Position numbers and translations under genes: made by a program. Below are positions 47,418 to 57,026 of a DNA stretch of 64,000 nt, piece by piece (the first letter of the stretch is position 1; each line of letters begins with the position of its first letter). The stretch spans positions 62,001 through 126,000 of the forward strand of contig NZ_JAATOW010000006.1 in the NCBI RefSeq assembly GCF_011806405.1, written 5' to 3'. This DNA is from Pseudooceanicola sp. HF7. Lineage in GTDB: Bacteria > Pseudomonadota > Alphaproteobacteria > Rhodobacterales > Rhodobacteraceae. The notes beneath the pieces are model-generated. The model was not told the origin of the DNA. It was given only the letters and a program-made list of their open reading frames with translations, and did no database searches.

Positions 47418-47702
47418 ATGGCTGTCTATCTTGTCGCCCGGATCGACGTCACCGACCCCGAGGATTACAACAGCTACGCCTCGCGCACCGCGGCCCTGAT
47501 CGCCGAAGCGGGCGGGCGCGTGCTGGCCAAGGGCGGAGAGCAATCCTATGTCGAAGGCTCCGGCCCCGGCCGCCATGTGATCATAGAGTTTCCCGACCGC
47601 GCGACCGCCGAGGCGTGGTATTCCTCTCCTGGTTACCAGGAGATCCTTCCCATTGCTTTGCGGTCAAGCGAGCGGGACATCGTCATCGTGGAGGGAGCTT
47701 GA
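47418..47702 (+). CDS. DUF1330 family protein 1
   Basis: A 94-aa protein of the DUF1330 dimeric alpha-beta barrel fold (MAVYLVARIDVTDPEDYNSY, HVIIEFPDRATAEAWYSSPGYQEI). No enzymatic function is established for the family. It starts three bases after alaS and its stop overlaps the start of a paralogue, so both are in the alaS operon. Confidence 0.85.
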   Translation: MAVYLVARIDVTDPEDYNSYASRTAALIAEAGGRVLAKGGEQSYVEGSGPGRHVIIEFPDRATAEAWYSSPGYQEILPIALRSSERDIVIVEGA

Positions 47703-47989
47703 TGCCCGCACTCTGGATTGCCCATGTCACCGTCACTGACGAGGACGCCTACGGAAAATACGCCAAGCTGGCCGGCCCTGCCATTGCCAAGCACGGCGGC
47801 AGCTTCATTGCCCGTGGCGGCCGGTTCGTTCAGCTGGAAGGCAAGGAGCGCCCGCGCAACGTGGTTGCAAAGTTCGACAGCGTGGAAGCGGCGGAAGCCT
47901 GCTACCACTCGCCTGAATACCAGGAAGCGCTCAGCCATGCGCGCGGCGCCTCCGAGCGTGAGTTGCTGATCGTCGAGACCTCTGAATAA
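47702..47989 (+). CDS. DUF1330 family protein 2
   Basis: A 95-aa paralogue of the preceding protein (VTVTDEDAYGKYA, FDSVEAAEACYHSPEYQEAL, ERELLIVE). The ATG overlaps the previous stop by one base (TGATG). The pair probably arose by duplication and may form a heterodimer; this is inference. A terminator follows. Confidence 0.85.
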   Translation: MPALWIAHVTVTDEDAYGKYAKLAGPAIAKHGGSFIARGGRFVQLEGKERPRNVVAKFDSVEAAEACYHSPEYQEALSHARGASERELLIVETSE

Positions 47990-48020
47990 CAGATCGCCCC
48001 GTCAGGGTTCGATCATCAGG

Positions 48021-48044
48021 CGGCGCCCCTTGGGGCGCCGTTTT
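48021..48044 (+). terminator. Terminator of the alaS-DUF1330 operon
   Basis: CGGCGCCCC (48021-48029) pairs with GGGGCGCCG (48032-48040), followed by TTTT. Plus-strand orientation. Confidence 0.85.
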
Positions 48045-48080
48045 GCGTTTCAAGCCAGTGGGTTAGACGCGCGCAAAGAA

Positions 48081-48111
48081 GAAGGGCGGGGCCTTTCGGC
48101 ACCCGCCCTTC
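48081..48111 (-). terminator. Terminator of typA
   Basis: GAAGGGCGGG (48081-48090) pairs with CCCGCCCTTC (48102-48111). Read on the minus strand it is followed by a T-rich tract (TTCTTTGCG). It lies 25 nt after the typA stop. Confidence 0.65.
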
Positions 48112-48135
48112 CTGTCTTTTCCGGTGAAGCAGCGA

Positions 48136-49953
48136 TCAGCTGCGGGAGTTCCGCTTGCGCTCATGCGGGTCCAGGAAGCGCTTGCGCAGACGGATCGAGG
48201 TCGGCGTGACTTCGACCAGTTCGTCGTCGTTGATGTAGGCGATGGCCTCTTCCAGCGACAGCTTGATCGGGGTCGTCAGGCGGACAGCGTCATCGGTGCC
48301 GGAGGCCCGGACGTTGGTCAGCTGCTTGCCCTTCAGCGGGTTCACTTCCAGGTCGTTCTCACGGCTGTGTTCGCCGATGATCATGCCCTGGTAGACAGCT
48401 GCCTGGGCGCCGATAAAGAACTTGCCGCGATCTTCCAGCTTCCACAGTGCATAGGCCACGGCGGTACCGTCATCCATGGAGATCAGAACACCTGCGCGAC
48501 GGCCCGGGATGGAACCTTTGTAAGGCGCCCAGGTGTGGAACACGCGGTTCAGCACGCCCGTGCCACGGGTATCGGTCAGGAATTCGCCGTGATAGCCGAT
48601 CAGGCCACGCGACGGGACATGCGCGATGATCCGGGTCTTGCCCGCGCCGGCCTGGCGCATCTCAGCCAGGTCACCCTTGCGCGCGCCGGTCAGCTTTTCG
48701 ATGACTGCGCCGGAGTATTCGTCATCCACGTCGATGGTGACTTCCTCGATCGGCTCCAGCTTCTGGCCGTTCTCGTCTTCGCGCAGGATGACCTGCGGAC
48801 GGGAGATCGACAGCTCGAAGCCCTCGCGGCGCATGTTCTCGATCAGGACGCCCATTTGCAGTTCGCCACGGCCCGAAACCTCGAAGGCCTCGCCACCGGG
48901 GGTGTCCTGAATCTTGATGGCGACGTTGGTCTCCGCTTCCTTCATCAGGCGCTCGCGGATGACGCGGGACTGCACCTTCTTGCCTTCACGGCCAGCCAGC
49001 GGGCTGTCGTTGATGCCGAAGGTCACGGTGATGGTCGGCGGATCGATCGGCTGGGCTTCCAGCGGTTCCTCGACGGCCAGGGCACAGATCGTATCGGCCA
49101 CGGTCGTCTTGGTCATGCCGGCGATGGACACGATGTCCCCCGCTTGGGCTTCTTCGATGTCCTGCTGGCCAAGGCCACGGAATGCCTGGATTTTCGTGAC
49201 GCGGAACTGTTCGATCTTCTGGCCCACGCGGGACAGGGACTGAACCGTTGCGCCAACCTTCAGCTTGCCGCTTTCGACGCGGCCGGTCAGGATCCGGCCC
49301 ACGAAGGGGTCGGCGCCCAGGGTCACGGCCAGCATGCGGAAATCGTCATCCTGCTTGGCGACCTGCTTGGGCTTGGGCACGTGGTTCACGACAAGGTTGA
49401 ACAATGCGTCCAGGTTCTTGCGCGGACCGTCCAGCTCTGCGTCGCACCAGCCGTTGCGGCCGGAGGCGTAGAGGTGGGGGAAGTCGAGCTGATCTTCATC
49501 CGCATCAAGCGATGCGAAAAGGTCGAAACATTCGTCCAGGGCCCGGTCAGGCTCTGCATCGGGTTTGTCGACCTTGTTGAGCACCACGATCGGGCGCAGG
49601 CCAAGAGCCAGCGCCTTGGAGGTGACGAACTTTGTCTGGGGCATCGGGCCTTCGGCCGCGTCCACCAGCAGGACAACCCCGTCGACCATGGAGAGGATAC
49701 GTTCCACCTCTCCGCCGAAGTCGGCGTGGCCTGGGGTGTCGACGATGTTGATCCGCGTGCCTTTCCATTCGACCGAAGTCGCCTTGGCGAGGATGGTGAT
49801 CCCTCGTTCCCGTTCCAGGTCATTGCTGTCCATGGCCCGTTCGGCCACGGCCTGGTTGGCGCGGAAGGCACCGGATTGCTTCAGCAGCTCATCCACCAGG
49901 GTCGTTTTACCGTGGTCGACGTGAGCGATGATGGCGATATTGCGCAGATCCAT
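48136..49953 (-). CDS. typA: Ribosome-associated GTPase TypA/BipA
   Basis: A translational GTPase acting in ribosome assembly and stress adaptation. The 605-aa product has the G1 motif AHVDHGKTT near 10-18, switch I RGITILAK near 50, [11 protein letters not shown] near 72-82, NKVDKPDAE near 126-134, the EF-G-like domains and a C-terminal BipA-specific domain. The start is preceded by AGGGA. Confidence 0.96.
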   Translation of the reverse strand: MDLRNIAIIAHVDHGKTTLVDELLKQSGAFRANQAVAERAMDSNDLERERGITILAKATSVEWKGTRINIVDTPGHADFGGEVERILSMVDGVVLLVDAAEGPMPQTKFVTSKALALGLRPIVVLNKVDKPDAEPDRALDECFDLFASLDADEDQLDFPHLYASGRNGWCDAELDGPRKNLDALFNLVVNHVPKPKQVAKQDDDFRMLAVTLGADPFVGRILTGRVESGKLKVGATVQSLSRVGQKIEQFRVTKIQAFRGLGQQDIEEAQAGDIVSIAGMTKTTVADTICALAVEEPLEAQPIDPPTITVTFGINDSPLAGREGKKVQSRVIRERLMKEAETNVAIKIQDTPGGEAFEVSGRGELQMGVLIENMRREGFELSISRPQVILREDENGQKLEPIEEVTIDVDDEYSGAVIEKLTGARKGDLAEMRQAGAGKTRIIAHVPSRGLIGYHGEFLTDTRGTGVLNRVFHTWAPYKGSIPGRRAGVLISMDDGTAVAYALWKLEDRGKFFIGAQAAVYQGMIIGEHSRENDLEVNPLKGKQLTNVRASGTDDAVRLTTPIKLSLEEAIAYINDDELVEVTPTSIRLRKRFLDPHERKRNSRS

Positions 49954-50022
49954 TGGGCATCCCTAAATAGCTTGCGCCCGCGCCTATACCGGAGCGAGGG
50001 GAAAAGCCAGAGGAAAGGCGCA

Positions 50023-50850
50023 TCAGGCGAGCAGACGACCCAACGGCGCGGTAAATCGGCTGTAGATCCAGCTATGCCCTGTATTTTCGACCTGCGCGCC
50101 GCTGCCCAGCTTGAAATGGGCCAGGCCCGGGGCGCGCCTTGGTGCCAGCGTGCCCAAGTCCAGGCGGGTGTAGCCCTTGCGGTGCAGCCATTCGGCGGCC
50201 TCTGCCAGCAGAAGGTTATGCGCCTGCCGCGCGCGCCCCTCCGGCCCGCTCCACCCCATGTGGTAACTGGCCCCCGGCGCATGCAGAAGGAAAAGCATGG
50301 CCGCCACGGGTTCGCCCTGGAAATAGGCAGTGAAAAGACGTGTCTGGGGCCAGGCCAGGGCAAAGGCGGCGGGCAGGGCACGGTAGCCCCGGTCGCGCCG
50401 CTGTGCCGTTTCGGCGTGCAGCAGCCAATGATCCGGCTGACGGGGGAAGGGGGCATGGGTGGGTTGCAGCCCGTTACGCCGCGCCCGGTTCAGCCGGTTG
50501 CGCCACTTCTGCGCCATGGCGGCTTCGCGGCTGTCCGCCCCGGCGGAGAGGTCCAGCACGGCCCGTGCCTGGGGGGTCATGACGGGAATGGCCCCACTTC
50601 GGCGCAGGGCGTGATCCATGGCGGCATCGGGGGAAGAGATCAGCGTCAGCCCGGATCGGCCCCGCAGCACCGGCACCTCGCTTGGGGCCGGAAGCCAGAG
50701 ACAGCTGAGCCCGGCGATCCTGCGGCGCACACCGAAGGTCCCGTCCGGCATCAGGGTGATGTCGCTGCCAAGCTTTGTCAGCGTCTTGGCGTAGAAGGCG
50801 TGACGCTGCATCCGGTCGTCGGGGAAAGCTTCGGGAGAGACATGTTTCAT
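50023..50850 (-). CDS. GNAT/FemAB-like acetyltransferase-domain protein
   Basis: The 275-aa product resembles the Acetyltransf_6/FemAB fold: KWRNRLNRARRNGL near 114-127, LFTAYFQGEPVAAMLFLLHAPGASYHMGWSGPEGR near 171-205, and HNLLLAEAAEWLHRKGYTRLDLG near 210-232. The acceptor is unknown; relatives act on peptides, polysaccharides or lipids. The ATG lacks a strong ribosome site. Confidence 0.75.
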   Translation of the reverse strand: MKHVSPEAFPDDRMQRHAFYAKTLTKLGSDITLMPDGTFGVRRRIAGLSCLWLPAPSEVPVLRGRSGLTLISSPDAAMDHALRRSGAIPVMTPQARAVLDLSAGADSREAAMAQKWRNRLNRARRNGLQPTHAPFPRQPDHWLLHAETAQRRDRGYRALPAAFALAWPQTRLFTAYFQGEPVAAMLFLLHAPGASYHMGWSGPEGRARQAHNLLLAEAAEWLHRKGYTRLDLGTLAPRRAPGLAHFKLGSGAQVENTGHSWIYSRFTAPLGRLLA

Positions 50851-50897
50851 GTCCCGGATTAACGCCCCGAAAACCTTATTCGCGGTTAATGGGGTTC

Positions 50898-51023
50898 ATG
50901 AAATCGACGCCCGACACCCGGATATGCGAATGCCGCCCGACATGGCAGGCGGCATTGCTGGTCTTTCTTGGACTGTCCGCGCCGGTCTTTGTCATCCTGA
51001 CGCTGATTGACTGGATCGTCTGA
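50898..51023 (+). CDS. Small single-span membrane protein
   Basis: A 41-aa product with a polar N-terminus (MKSTPDTRICECRPTW) and one strong membrane helix (ALLVFLGLSAPVFVILTLIDW). An alternative ATG at 50889 adds three residues. It is convergent with ssb, whose stop is three bases away, and divergent from the GNAT gene. The hydrophobic pattern is convincing but no family is recognised and the ribosome site is weak. Confidence 0.45.
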   Translation: MKSTPDTRICECRPTWQAALLVFLGLSAPVFVILTLIDWIV

Positions 51024-51026
51024 CGA

Positions 51027-51566
51027 TCAGAAGGGGATCTCGTCGTCGATGTCGCGCGACGGGGCACCGCCGCCGCCACCACCGCCACCGCCGGAAGAAC
51101 CACCGCCGTAGCCTCCGCGATCATCGTAGCCGCCACGGTCGTCGTAACCGCCGCCACCGCCGGAAGATCCGCCACCGAAGTTGCCGCCGCCACCGCCACC
51201 GCCGCCGCCTTCACCGCGACCGTCAAGCATGGTCAGTTCCCCGGCGAAGGGACGCAGCACGACTTCGGTGGAATAGCGGTCCTGGCCAGATTGGTCCTGC
51301 CACTTGCGGGTTTCGAGCTTGCCCTCGATGTAGACCTTGGAGCCCTTGCGCAGGTATTGCTCTGCCACGCGCACCAGGGGTTCGTTGAAGATGGCAACCG
51401 TGTGCCACTCCGTACGCTCACGGCGCTCACCGGTGTTGCGGTCTTTCCAGTTCTCTGAGGTGGCAATGCGCAGGTTGCAGACCTTGCCGCCGTTCTGGAA
51501 AGAGCGGACTTCCGGGTCGCGGCCCAGGTTGCCGATCAGGATGACCTTGTTGACGGATCCGGCCAT
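51027..51566 (-). CDS. ssb: Single-stranded DNA-binding protein
   Basis: Tetrameric ssDNA-binding protein of replication, repair and recombination. The 179-aa product has the OB fold (residues 1-110: [42 protein letters not shown]), a long Gly-rich linker with repeated YDDRGG, and the conserved acidic tip DIDDEIPF that recruits partner proteins. ATG 51566 follows GAGGAGG; no SOS box is seen upstream. Confidence 0.96.
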   Translation of the reverse strand: MAGSVNKVILIGNLGRDPEVRSFQNGGKVCNLRIATSENWKDRNTGERRERTEWHTVAIFNEPLVRVAEQYLRKGSKVYIEGKLETRKWQDQSGQDRYSTEVVLRPFAGELTMLDGRGEGGGGGGGGGNFGGGSSGGGGGYDDRGGYDDRGGYGGGSSGGGGGGGGGAPSRDIDDEIPF

Positions 51567-51803
51567 GCGGTGCCTCCTCATATCCTTCGGGAAGCGCCCC
51601 CGGCGAATCCGGCGGCGCGTGTTTCGCACGGTTACAGCAGAGCCGGGCGGCAGGGGCAAGTTCCCAGTCCGGTTCCATGGAAATTCACGGGATGTTTCAG
51701 GATGGGCGATGGCCTGCCGAAAGCGGCCCTTCGGGGGTGCAAAAACCGGCCACGCCCGCTATAGAGAGCCTCGATAAAAGGGACAGTCAGAGGGAAATTG
51801 CCG

Positions 51804-52391
51804 GTGCGATTGCAAATTCTTTGCTGCGCTCTTGCCGCGACGTTCGTGGTGGAGGGTGCCTCGGCGGATGTGTTCGGCTCCAGGACCCGGAAGGCGCAAT
51901 TCGGCGACCAGACCCGTGTGTTGGACAGCCGGGCCGCAAAACAATACGCCAATTCGGTGCGCTTGACGCCGCGCGCGATTGAAACCCCGACGATCTGGGG
52001 TTCTGGCGTGGGCTACGAGGGCAGCTACAACGGGCCCTTCCTGGACATGGCGCGCTCTGCCGCGCGGCGCAACAACGTGCCAGAGGGGCTATTCCTGCGG
52101 CTGGTCCAGCAGGAAAGCGGCTGGCGCGATACTGCGCTGTCGCCCAAGGGCGCGATTGGCCTGGCGCAGATCATGCCGCAGACGGCGCGCCTGCTGAACA
52201 TCGACGCGAATGACCCCTATGAGAACCTGGATGGCGGCGCGCGCTACCTCGCGCAGCAATACCGCGAGTTCGGCTCCTGGCCGCTGGCCCTGGCGGCCTA
52301 TAACGCCGGTCCCCACGTGGTGAAGCGCTACGGCGGCATCCCGCCTTATAAAGAGACGAAGAATTACGTGAAGGTGATCTGGGGCGGCTGA
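51804..52391 (+). CDS. Soluble lytic murein transglycosylase
   Basis: A periplasmic or outer-membrane-facing enzyme that cleaves peptidoglycan. The 195-aa product has a signal peptide ending near ASA (residue 22) and a C-terminal SLT domain: catalytic Glu in QQESGWRD near 109, LSPKGAIGLAQIMPQTA near 118-134, and AAYNAGP near 167-173. I prefer the GTG at 51804, spaced correctly from AGAGGGA, over a TTG two codons upstream. Confidence 0.88.
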   Translation: MRLQILCCALAATFVVEGASADVFGSRTRKAQFGDQTRVLDSRAAKQYANSVRLTPRAIETPTIWGSGVGYEGSYNGPFLDMARSAARRNNVPEGLFLRLVQQESGWRDTALSPKGAIGLAQIMPQTARLLNIDANDPYENLDGGARYLAQQYREFGSWPLALAAYNAGPHVVKRYGGIPPYKETKNYVKVIWGG

Positions 52392-52448
52392 GCTCTGGCC
52401 AACCAGCGCCGGGGACCTGCCTTTGCGCGCCGTGTTCTGCACAAACTG

Positions 52449-52480
52449 AAAGGTCCGGGCAGCATTTGTCCGGGCCTTTT
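52449..52480 (+). terminator. Terminator of the transglycosylase gene
   Basis: AAAGGTCCGG (52449-52458) pairs with CCGGGCCTTT (52470-52479) with one G-U pair and runs into TTTT. Plus-strand orientation, 57 nt after the stop; the opposing ABC gene ends just beyond. Confidence 0.75.
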
Positions 52481-52494
52481 GCGTGAGGGGTGTC

Positions 52495-54573
52495 CTATTT
52501 CGCAGCAACCTTGATGATCGGCTCCATTTGGCGGAATTTATCCTCGGACAGGTGGCACTTGATCTGGTGGCGCGCGCCCATGTCACGCAGTGGGGGCACC
52601 TCTGTTTCACAAAGCGCCCCGGGTACCATGGATTTCCAATGGCAGCGGGTCTGGAAAGGGCAGCCGGGGGGCGGGTTCATGGCAGAGGGGATGTCCCCAT
52701 CCAGCACGATATGCTTCTTCTCGACAGAGGTATCGGCGATGGGCACGGCGGACAGCAGCGCCTCTGTGTAGGGGTGATAGGGCCGGGAAAAGACCTGGTC
52801 CGTCGTCCCGATCTCGACCACGTGGCCCAGGTACATGACCATCACCCGGTCACTGAGATAGCGCACGATGGAGAGATCGTGCGAAATGAAGAGCAGGGTG
52901 GTCTTCTGTTGCCTCTGAATTTCCATCAGCAGATCGGTGACGGCCGCCTGGACAGAGACATCCAGCGCCGAGGCCGGCTCATCCGCGACCACGATCCGCG
53001 CGTTGCCGGCAAAGGCCCGCGCGATCCCGACGCGCTGTTTCTGCCCGCCCGAAAGCTGGCGCGGCATCCTGTCGGCAAAGGCGCGGGGCAGCTTCACCAG
53101 GTCCAGCAGGGTCAGCATCCGCTCGCGTCGCTCCTGGTCACTGTCCCCGATCCCGAAGACCTCCAGTGCGCGGATGATCTGGCGTCCGACGGTCATGGAG
53201 GGGTTGAGCGTGTCGAAGAGGTTCTGGAACACCATCTGCACGTCTGACACCGTGCGGGTATCGCGGGTCTCGATCGGCGTTCCCTGGACCTCGCGGTTGT
53301 CCAGAAGTATGCGGCCGTCGGTGGCCGTCTCCAGCCCCATCAGGACCTTGGCAAAGGTGGACTTTCCGCACCCGCTTTCGCCCACGATGGCCAGCGTTTC
53401 GCTTTCTCTCGCTTCGAAGCTGAGCGTTTCATTGGCCTTCACCACCTTCTTCTCCCGCCCAGAGAACAGGGCAGAGGCGGCGACCTCGTAGTATTTCTTC
53501 AGGTTCTCGACCTTCAGGATCGGCGCGCCAAGGGTGCCTTTCTGCCTAGTCTGCGTGGCGACCCTGGGGGCGGTCCAGTCGATCTCCTGCGATCTGAGGC
53601 AGCGGGTCACGTGGCGCGCGTCCTCCTCGATCCGGATCATGGGGATCTTCTGCGCATCGCAGCGCCCGGCCTCGAAATAATCGCAACGCGGGCCGAAGTT
53701 GCAGCCCGCAGGGCGTTCATGGGGCAGGGGGAAATTGCCCGGAATGGCCAGCAACGGGCGCGCTGTCTTGTCCGCGCCGGGCAGGGGGATCGATCGGAAA
53801 AGCGCCTGGGTATAGGGGTGGCGCATGTTGTCGAAAACATCCGCGATGGAGCCGCGCTCGACCGCCTCGCCGGAATACATCACGCAGATGCGGTCGCAGG
53901 TCTCAAGCACCAGGCCAAGGTTGTGACTGATGAACAGCATAGAAGTGCCGTATTTCTTGCCGAGGTCCTTAACCAGGTCGACGATCGCGGCCTCCACCGT
54001 CACGTCAAGCGCCGTGGTGGGTTCATCCAGGATCAGCAGCGACGGCTTGGACATCAGCGCCATGGCGATGACGATCCGCTGCTGTTGTCCGCCCGAAAGC
54101 TGGTGGGGAAAGGCCTTCAAAATTCGCTCGGGGTCCGGCAGCTTGACGTCGGTCACGACCTGAAGGGCCCGCTGGTAGGCTTCCTTTTCGGTGATGCCCT
54201 CGTGGATCATGGGCACTTCCATGAGCTGCTTGCCGATCCGCATGGCCGGATTCAGGCTGGCCATGGGTTCCTGGTAGATCATCGCGATCTCGTTGCCGCG
54301 CAGCTGGCGCAGCTCTGCGGCGCCCATCTGGCCCAGGTCGCGGCCCTTGAACTTGATCGTGCCCCCCACGATGCGGCCGCTCACGCCCAGGTCCTGCATC
54401 ACGCCAAGCGCCACGGTCGACTTGCCGCAGCCCGATTCCCCGACCAGCCCCACGGCTTCCCCCGGTTGGATTGAGACCGTGAAATCCATCACCGCCGGGA
54501 TCTCCCGCAGCCGCGTGAAGAAGGAGATGGACAGGTTGTCGATCTCAAGGATGGGTCCGTCATAGTCGGTCAT
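52495..54573 (-). CDS. Peptide-type ABC transporter, fused double ATP-binding protein
   Basis: The 692-aa product is a DppD-DppF fusion supplying both ATPases for the two permeases upstream. Domain 1 has Walker A GLVGESGCGKST near 45-56, signature LSGGQQQR near 164 and LILDEPTTALD near 184; domain 2 has AIVGESGCGKST near 390, LSGGQKQRVGIARA near 500 and VVADEPASALD near 522. Each half ends with the oligopeptide/dipeptide C-terminal extension (the first includes cysteines of NFGPRCDYFEAGRCD). The ATG at 54573 follows GGGAGAGG. It is the last gene of the operon SBP - permease - permease - ATPase. Confidence 0.93.
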   Translation of the reverse strand: MTDYDGPILEIDNLSISFFTRLREIPAVMDFTVSIQPGEAVGLVGESGCGKSTVALGVMQDLGVSGRIVGGTIKFKGRDLGQMGAAELRQLRGNEIAMIYQEPMASLNPAMRIGKQLMEVPMIHEGITEKEAYQRALQVVTDVKLPDPERILKAFPHQLSGGQQQRIVIAMALMSKPSLLILDEPTTALDVTVEAAIVDLVKDLGKKYGTSMLFISHNLGLVLETCDRICVMYSGEAVERGSIADVFDNMRHPYTQALFRSIPLPGADKTARPLLAIPGNFPLPHERPAGCNFGPRCDYFEAGRCDAQKIPMIRIEEDARHVTRCLRSQEIDWTAPRVATQTRQKGTLGAPILKVENLKKYYEVAASALFSGREKKVVKANETLSFEARESETLAIVGESGCGKSTFAKVLMGLETATDGRILLDNREVQGTPIETRDTRTVSDVQMVFQNLFDTLNPSMTVGRQIIRALEVFGIGDSDQERRERMLTLLDLVKLPRAFADRMPRQLSGGQKQRVGIARAFAGNARIVVADEPASALDVSVQAAVTDLLMEIQRQQKTTLLFISHDLSIVRYLSDRVMVMYLGHVVEIGTTDQVFSRPYHPYTEALLSAVPIADTSVEKKHIVLDGDIPSAMNPPPGCPFQTRCHWKSMVPGALCETEVPPLRDMGARHQIKCHLSEDKFRQMEPIIKVAAK

Positions 54574-54654
54574 GACACCTCTCCCAGGGGCGGTTGCCCC
54601 GATTGTCACGTTTCGCAGACCGCGGGGCAGGGCAGCGGGCTCCGCTCCGCGGGA

Positions 54655-55851
54655 TCAATCCTTCAGGCTTTCCTCGCGCAACCCATCGGCCAGCAGGTTC
54701 AGCCCCAGGACAAGGCTCAGCAGCGCTACGGCGGGCACGATAGCGGGATGCGGGTAGATGGACAGCAGCTTGCGGCCCTGGTTGATGGTGCTGCCCCAGT
54801 CCGGGCTTTCCGGCGGCAGGCCCAGGCCGAAGAAGCCCAGCGTGCCCAGCAGGATCGTGGTGTAACCGATGCGCAGGCAGAAATCGACGATCAGAGGACC
54901 ACGGGTATTCGGCAGGATCTCCCACAGCATGATGTACCAGGGGCCTTCGCCTCGGGTTTGCGCGGCGGCCACGTAATCGCGCGTCTTGATGTCCAGCGTC
55001 AGCCCGCGCACGATCCGGAAGACGGTGGGCGCATTGACGAAGACGACAGAGACGAAGACCACCAGGATGCCGCCGGGAATGTTGAACAGGTCCAGCGCGT
55101 CGGGCAGGAAGGCGACCCGCGTTTCCGGGTCTGATATCAGCGACAGGTAGCTCCAGCCCAGCACCACGATCAGCCCCGTCAGTATCACGTTCCGCCGGGC
55201 GGGCTGCGTGTAGTAGCGGGCGTTGATCAGGATCGTCAGGAAGATCAGCGGGAAGATGAACAGGACCATCGCCATGTAGCTTGGGATCCCGGTCTGCACC
55301 ATCTCAGGCGTGACCAGCAGGTAGAAAAGCAGGATTACCGGAAAGGCCAGGATCAGGTTGGCCAGGAAGCTCAGCACGGTGTCCAGCTTGCCGCCGATAT
55401 AGCCCGCCGGCAGGCCGATGGTGATCCCCACCATGAAAGCGAAAAGCGTGGCCAGCGGCGCGATGCGGATGACCACCCAGCTGCCCGCGACCATGCGCGA
55501 AAAGACATCCCGCGCCAGGGTATCGCCGCCCAGGATGTAATGGGGGTAGTCGCCGTCTTCTGCGCCGCGCAGCGGTGTGCCCGGCGGCTTGTTCTTCATG
55601 CCAATGGCCGTGGACAGCGGATCATGCGTGATGATCATGTCGAAGATCCCCGCGAAAAGCGCGGTGTAGACCCAGAACATGACCAGCCCGAAGCCGACCA
55701 TGCCGATCCAGTTGTCAAAGAGCTTGCCGTAAAGCCCAAGCCGGCGCTTGTAGGTGATCGACAGTGCAAAGGTGATGCCTAGCGCGATCCAGACCGGCAG
55801 AAAGCGCCCCAGCAGCGCGATCATGATCTGTCCCCAGGAAAGCGGTTCCAT
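54655..55851 (-). CDS. Peptide-type ABC transporter permease (DppC-like)
   Basis: A 398-aa inner-membrane permease, roughly 100 residues longer than a typical DppC. The extra length is in additional hydrophobic segments at the N-terminus and in the middle (residues 170-260). The coupling motif YVAAAQTRGEGPWYIMLWEILPN is near 300-322. I prefer ATG 55851 (eight bases from GAGGAG) to a GTG at 55860. The neighbouring permease stops 12 nt upstream. Confidence 0.9.
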   Translation of the reverse strand: MEPLSWGQIMIALLGRFLPVWIALGITFALSITYKRRLGLYGKLFDNWIGMVGFGLVMFWVYTALFAGIFDMIITHDPLSTAIGMKNKPPGTPLRGAEDGDYPHYILGGDTLARDVFSRMVAGSWVVIRIAPLATLFAFMVGITIGLPAGYIGGKLDTVLSFLANLILAFPVILLFYLLVTPEMVQTGIPSYMAMVLFIFPLIFLTILINARYYTQPARRNVILTGLIVVLGWSYLSLISDPETRVAFLPDALDLFNIPGGILVVFVSVVFVNAPTVFRIVRGLTLDIKTRDYVAAAQTRGEGPWYIMLWEILPNTRGPLIVDFCLRIGYTTILLGTLGFFGLGLPPESPDWGSTINQGRKLLSIYPHPAIVPAVALLSLVLGLNLLADGLREESLKD

Positions 55852-55863
55852 GCTTTGCACTCC

Positions 55864-56910
55864 TCAGGAAATGCGGATGCGCGGGTTGAGGTAGACGTAG
55901 CCGACATCCGAGATCAGCTGCGTCACCAGCACCACGATCACAGAGACGACGGAGATCCCCAGAAGAAGGTCGATATCGTTGTTGCCGGCCGCCTGCACCA
56001 GCGCCCAGCCCAGGCCCTTGTAGTTGAACAGCGTCTCGACCACGACGACGCCGTTCAGCAGCCAGGGAAACTGCAGCATGATCACCGTGAAGGGGGCGAT
56101 CAGCGCGTTGCGCAGGGCGTGTTTGAGCACGATGTTGTGGAAGGCGACCCCCTTGAGCCGGGCGGTGCGGATATATTGCGTCGTCATCACCTCTGCCATG
56201 GAGGCACGGGTCATGCGCGCCACGTAGCCCATGCCAAAAAGGGCGATGGTCAGCACCGGCAGGAAGAAGTTCTCGAAGGTCGCGCCGTCCATGGCAGAGG
56301 TCGCCGTGCCTTTGAACCACTTCAGCCCCACGGCGGAAGAGGCAAAGACCGCGATCAGGATCACGCCCGAAACATATTCGGGCGTTGCCGTCGTGGCGAT
56401 GGAAAAGGTCGAGAGCGTCCTGTCGGTGAACGAGCCATCCTTCATCCCCGCCAGAACGCCGATCACCAGCGCGGTCGGGATCATCAGAACCATGACCCAG
56501 AACATCAGCTTTCCGGTCTGGGCCAGGCGTATGGCGACGATGGTGCTGACATCCTCGCGGAAGACGCGGCTTTCGCCCCATTCGCCCTGCAGGATCCCGC
56601 AGAAGTCCGGAGCCTCTTGCGCCACCATGCCGCTTTCGATGCAGCGGCCGCTCACCTTGCCGTCGGCTGTTTCGTGGGTCCATCCCGGTACCACCCCCAG
56701 CCATTCACCGTAACGCACGATCATCGGCTGCTCAAAGCCGTTGTTTTCCAGCCAGCGGTCGACCTCTTCATCGGACATGCGGCTGTTGCCGGCGAACTTT
56801 GCGACCTTTTCCAGGTTTGGCGGCAGGTTGGTCAGGAAGAAAACGATGAAGCTGAGACAGAGCGTCGTCAGGATCATCGTGCCGGTCCGTTTCAGCAGGA
56901 AAAGAAGCAT
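55864..56910 (-). CDS. Peptide-type ABC transporter permease (DppB-like)
   Basis: A 348-aa inner-membrane permease. After the first helix (residues 10-30) a periplasmic stretch of about 90 residues (35-125) is present, with two cysteines (GRCIES, DFCGIL). The coupling motif IRTARLKGVAFHNIVLKHALRNAL is near 242-265. It follows the binding-protein gene after a hairpin. Confidence 0.9.
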   Translation of the reverse strand: MLLFLLKRTGTMILTTLCLSFIVFFLTNLPPNLEKVAKFAGNSRMSDEEVDRWLENNGFEQPMIVRYGEWLGVVPGWTHETADGKVSGRCIESGMVAQEAPDFCGILQGEWGESRVFREDVSTIVAIRLAQTGKLMFWVMVLMIPTALVIGVLAGMKDGSFTDRTLSTFSIATTATPEYVSGVILIAVFASSAVGLKWFKGTATSAMDGATFENFFLPVLTIALFGMGYVARMTRASMAEVMTTQYIRTARLKGVAFHNIVLKHALRNALIAPFTVIMLQFPWLLNGVVVVETLFNYKGLGWALVQAAGNNDIDLLLGISVVSVIVVLVTQLISDVGYVYLNPRIRIS

Positions 56911-56992
56911 GAACTATCCCTTTCACTGGCAGCCGGGTACAGAAGGACCGTGGCCTTGGCCGGAGCGCCCGCATGGGCCGGCGCATGTGAAG

Positions 56993-57020
56993 CGGGGCCG
57001 TGCATCACTGCGCGGCCCCG
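56993..57020 (-). terminator. Intercistronic hairpin between binding protein and permease genes
   Basis: CGGGGCCG (56993-57000) pairs with CGGCCCCG (57013-57020) just after the binding-protein stop. No T run follows, so it is better seen as a stabiliser or attenuator that raises binding-protein mRNA over the permease mRNA. Confidence 0.5.
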
Positions 57021-57026
57021 GTCCTG

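Noticed and set aside
48124-50862. A 900-codon plus-strand frame opposite typA and the GNAT gene
   Set aside because: It has no domain-like sequence and lies entirely against the well-supported typA gene.
51645-51685. A GTTC ... GTTC pair upstream of ssb as an SOS box
   Set aside because: The spacing is eight bases (GTTCCCAGTCCGGTTC) instead of the required seven.
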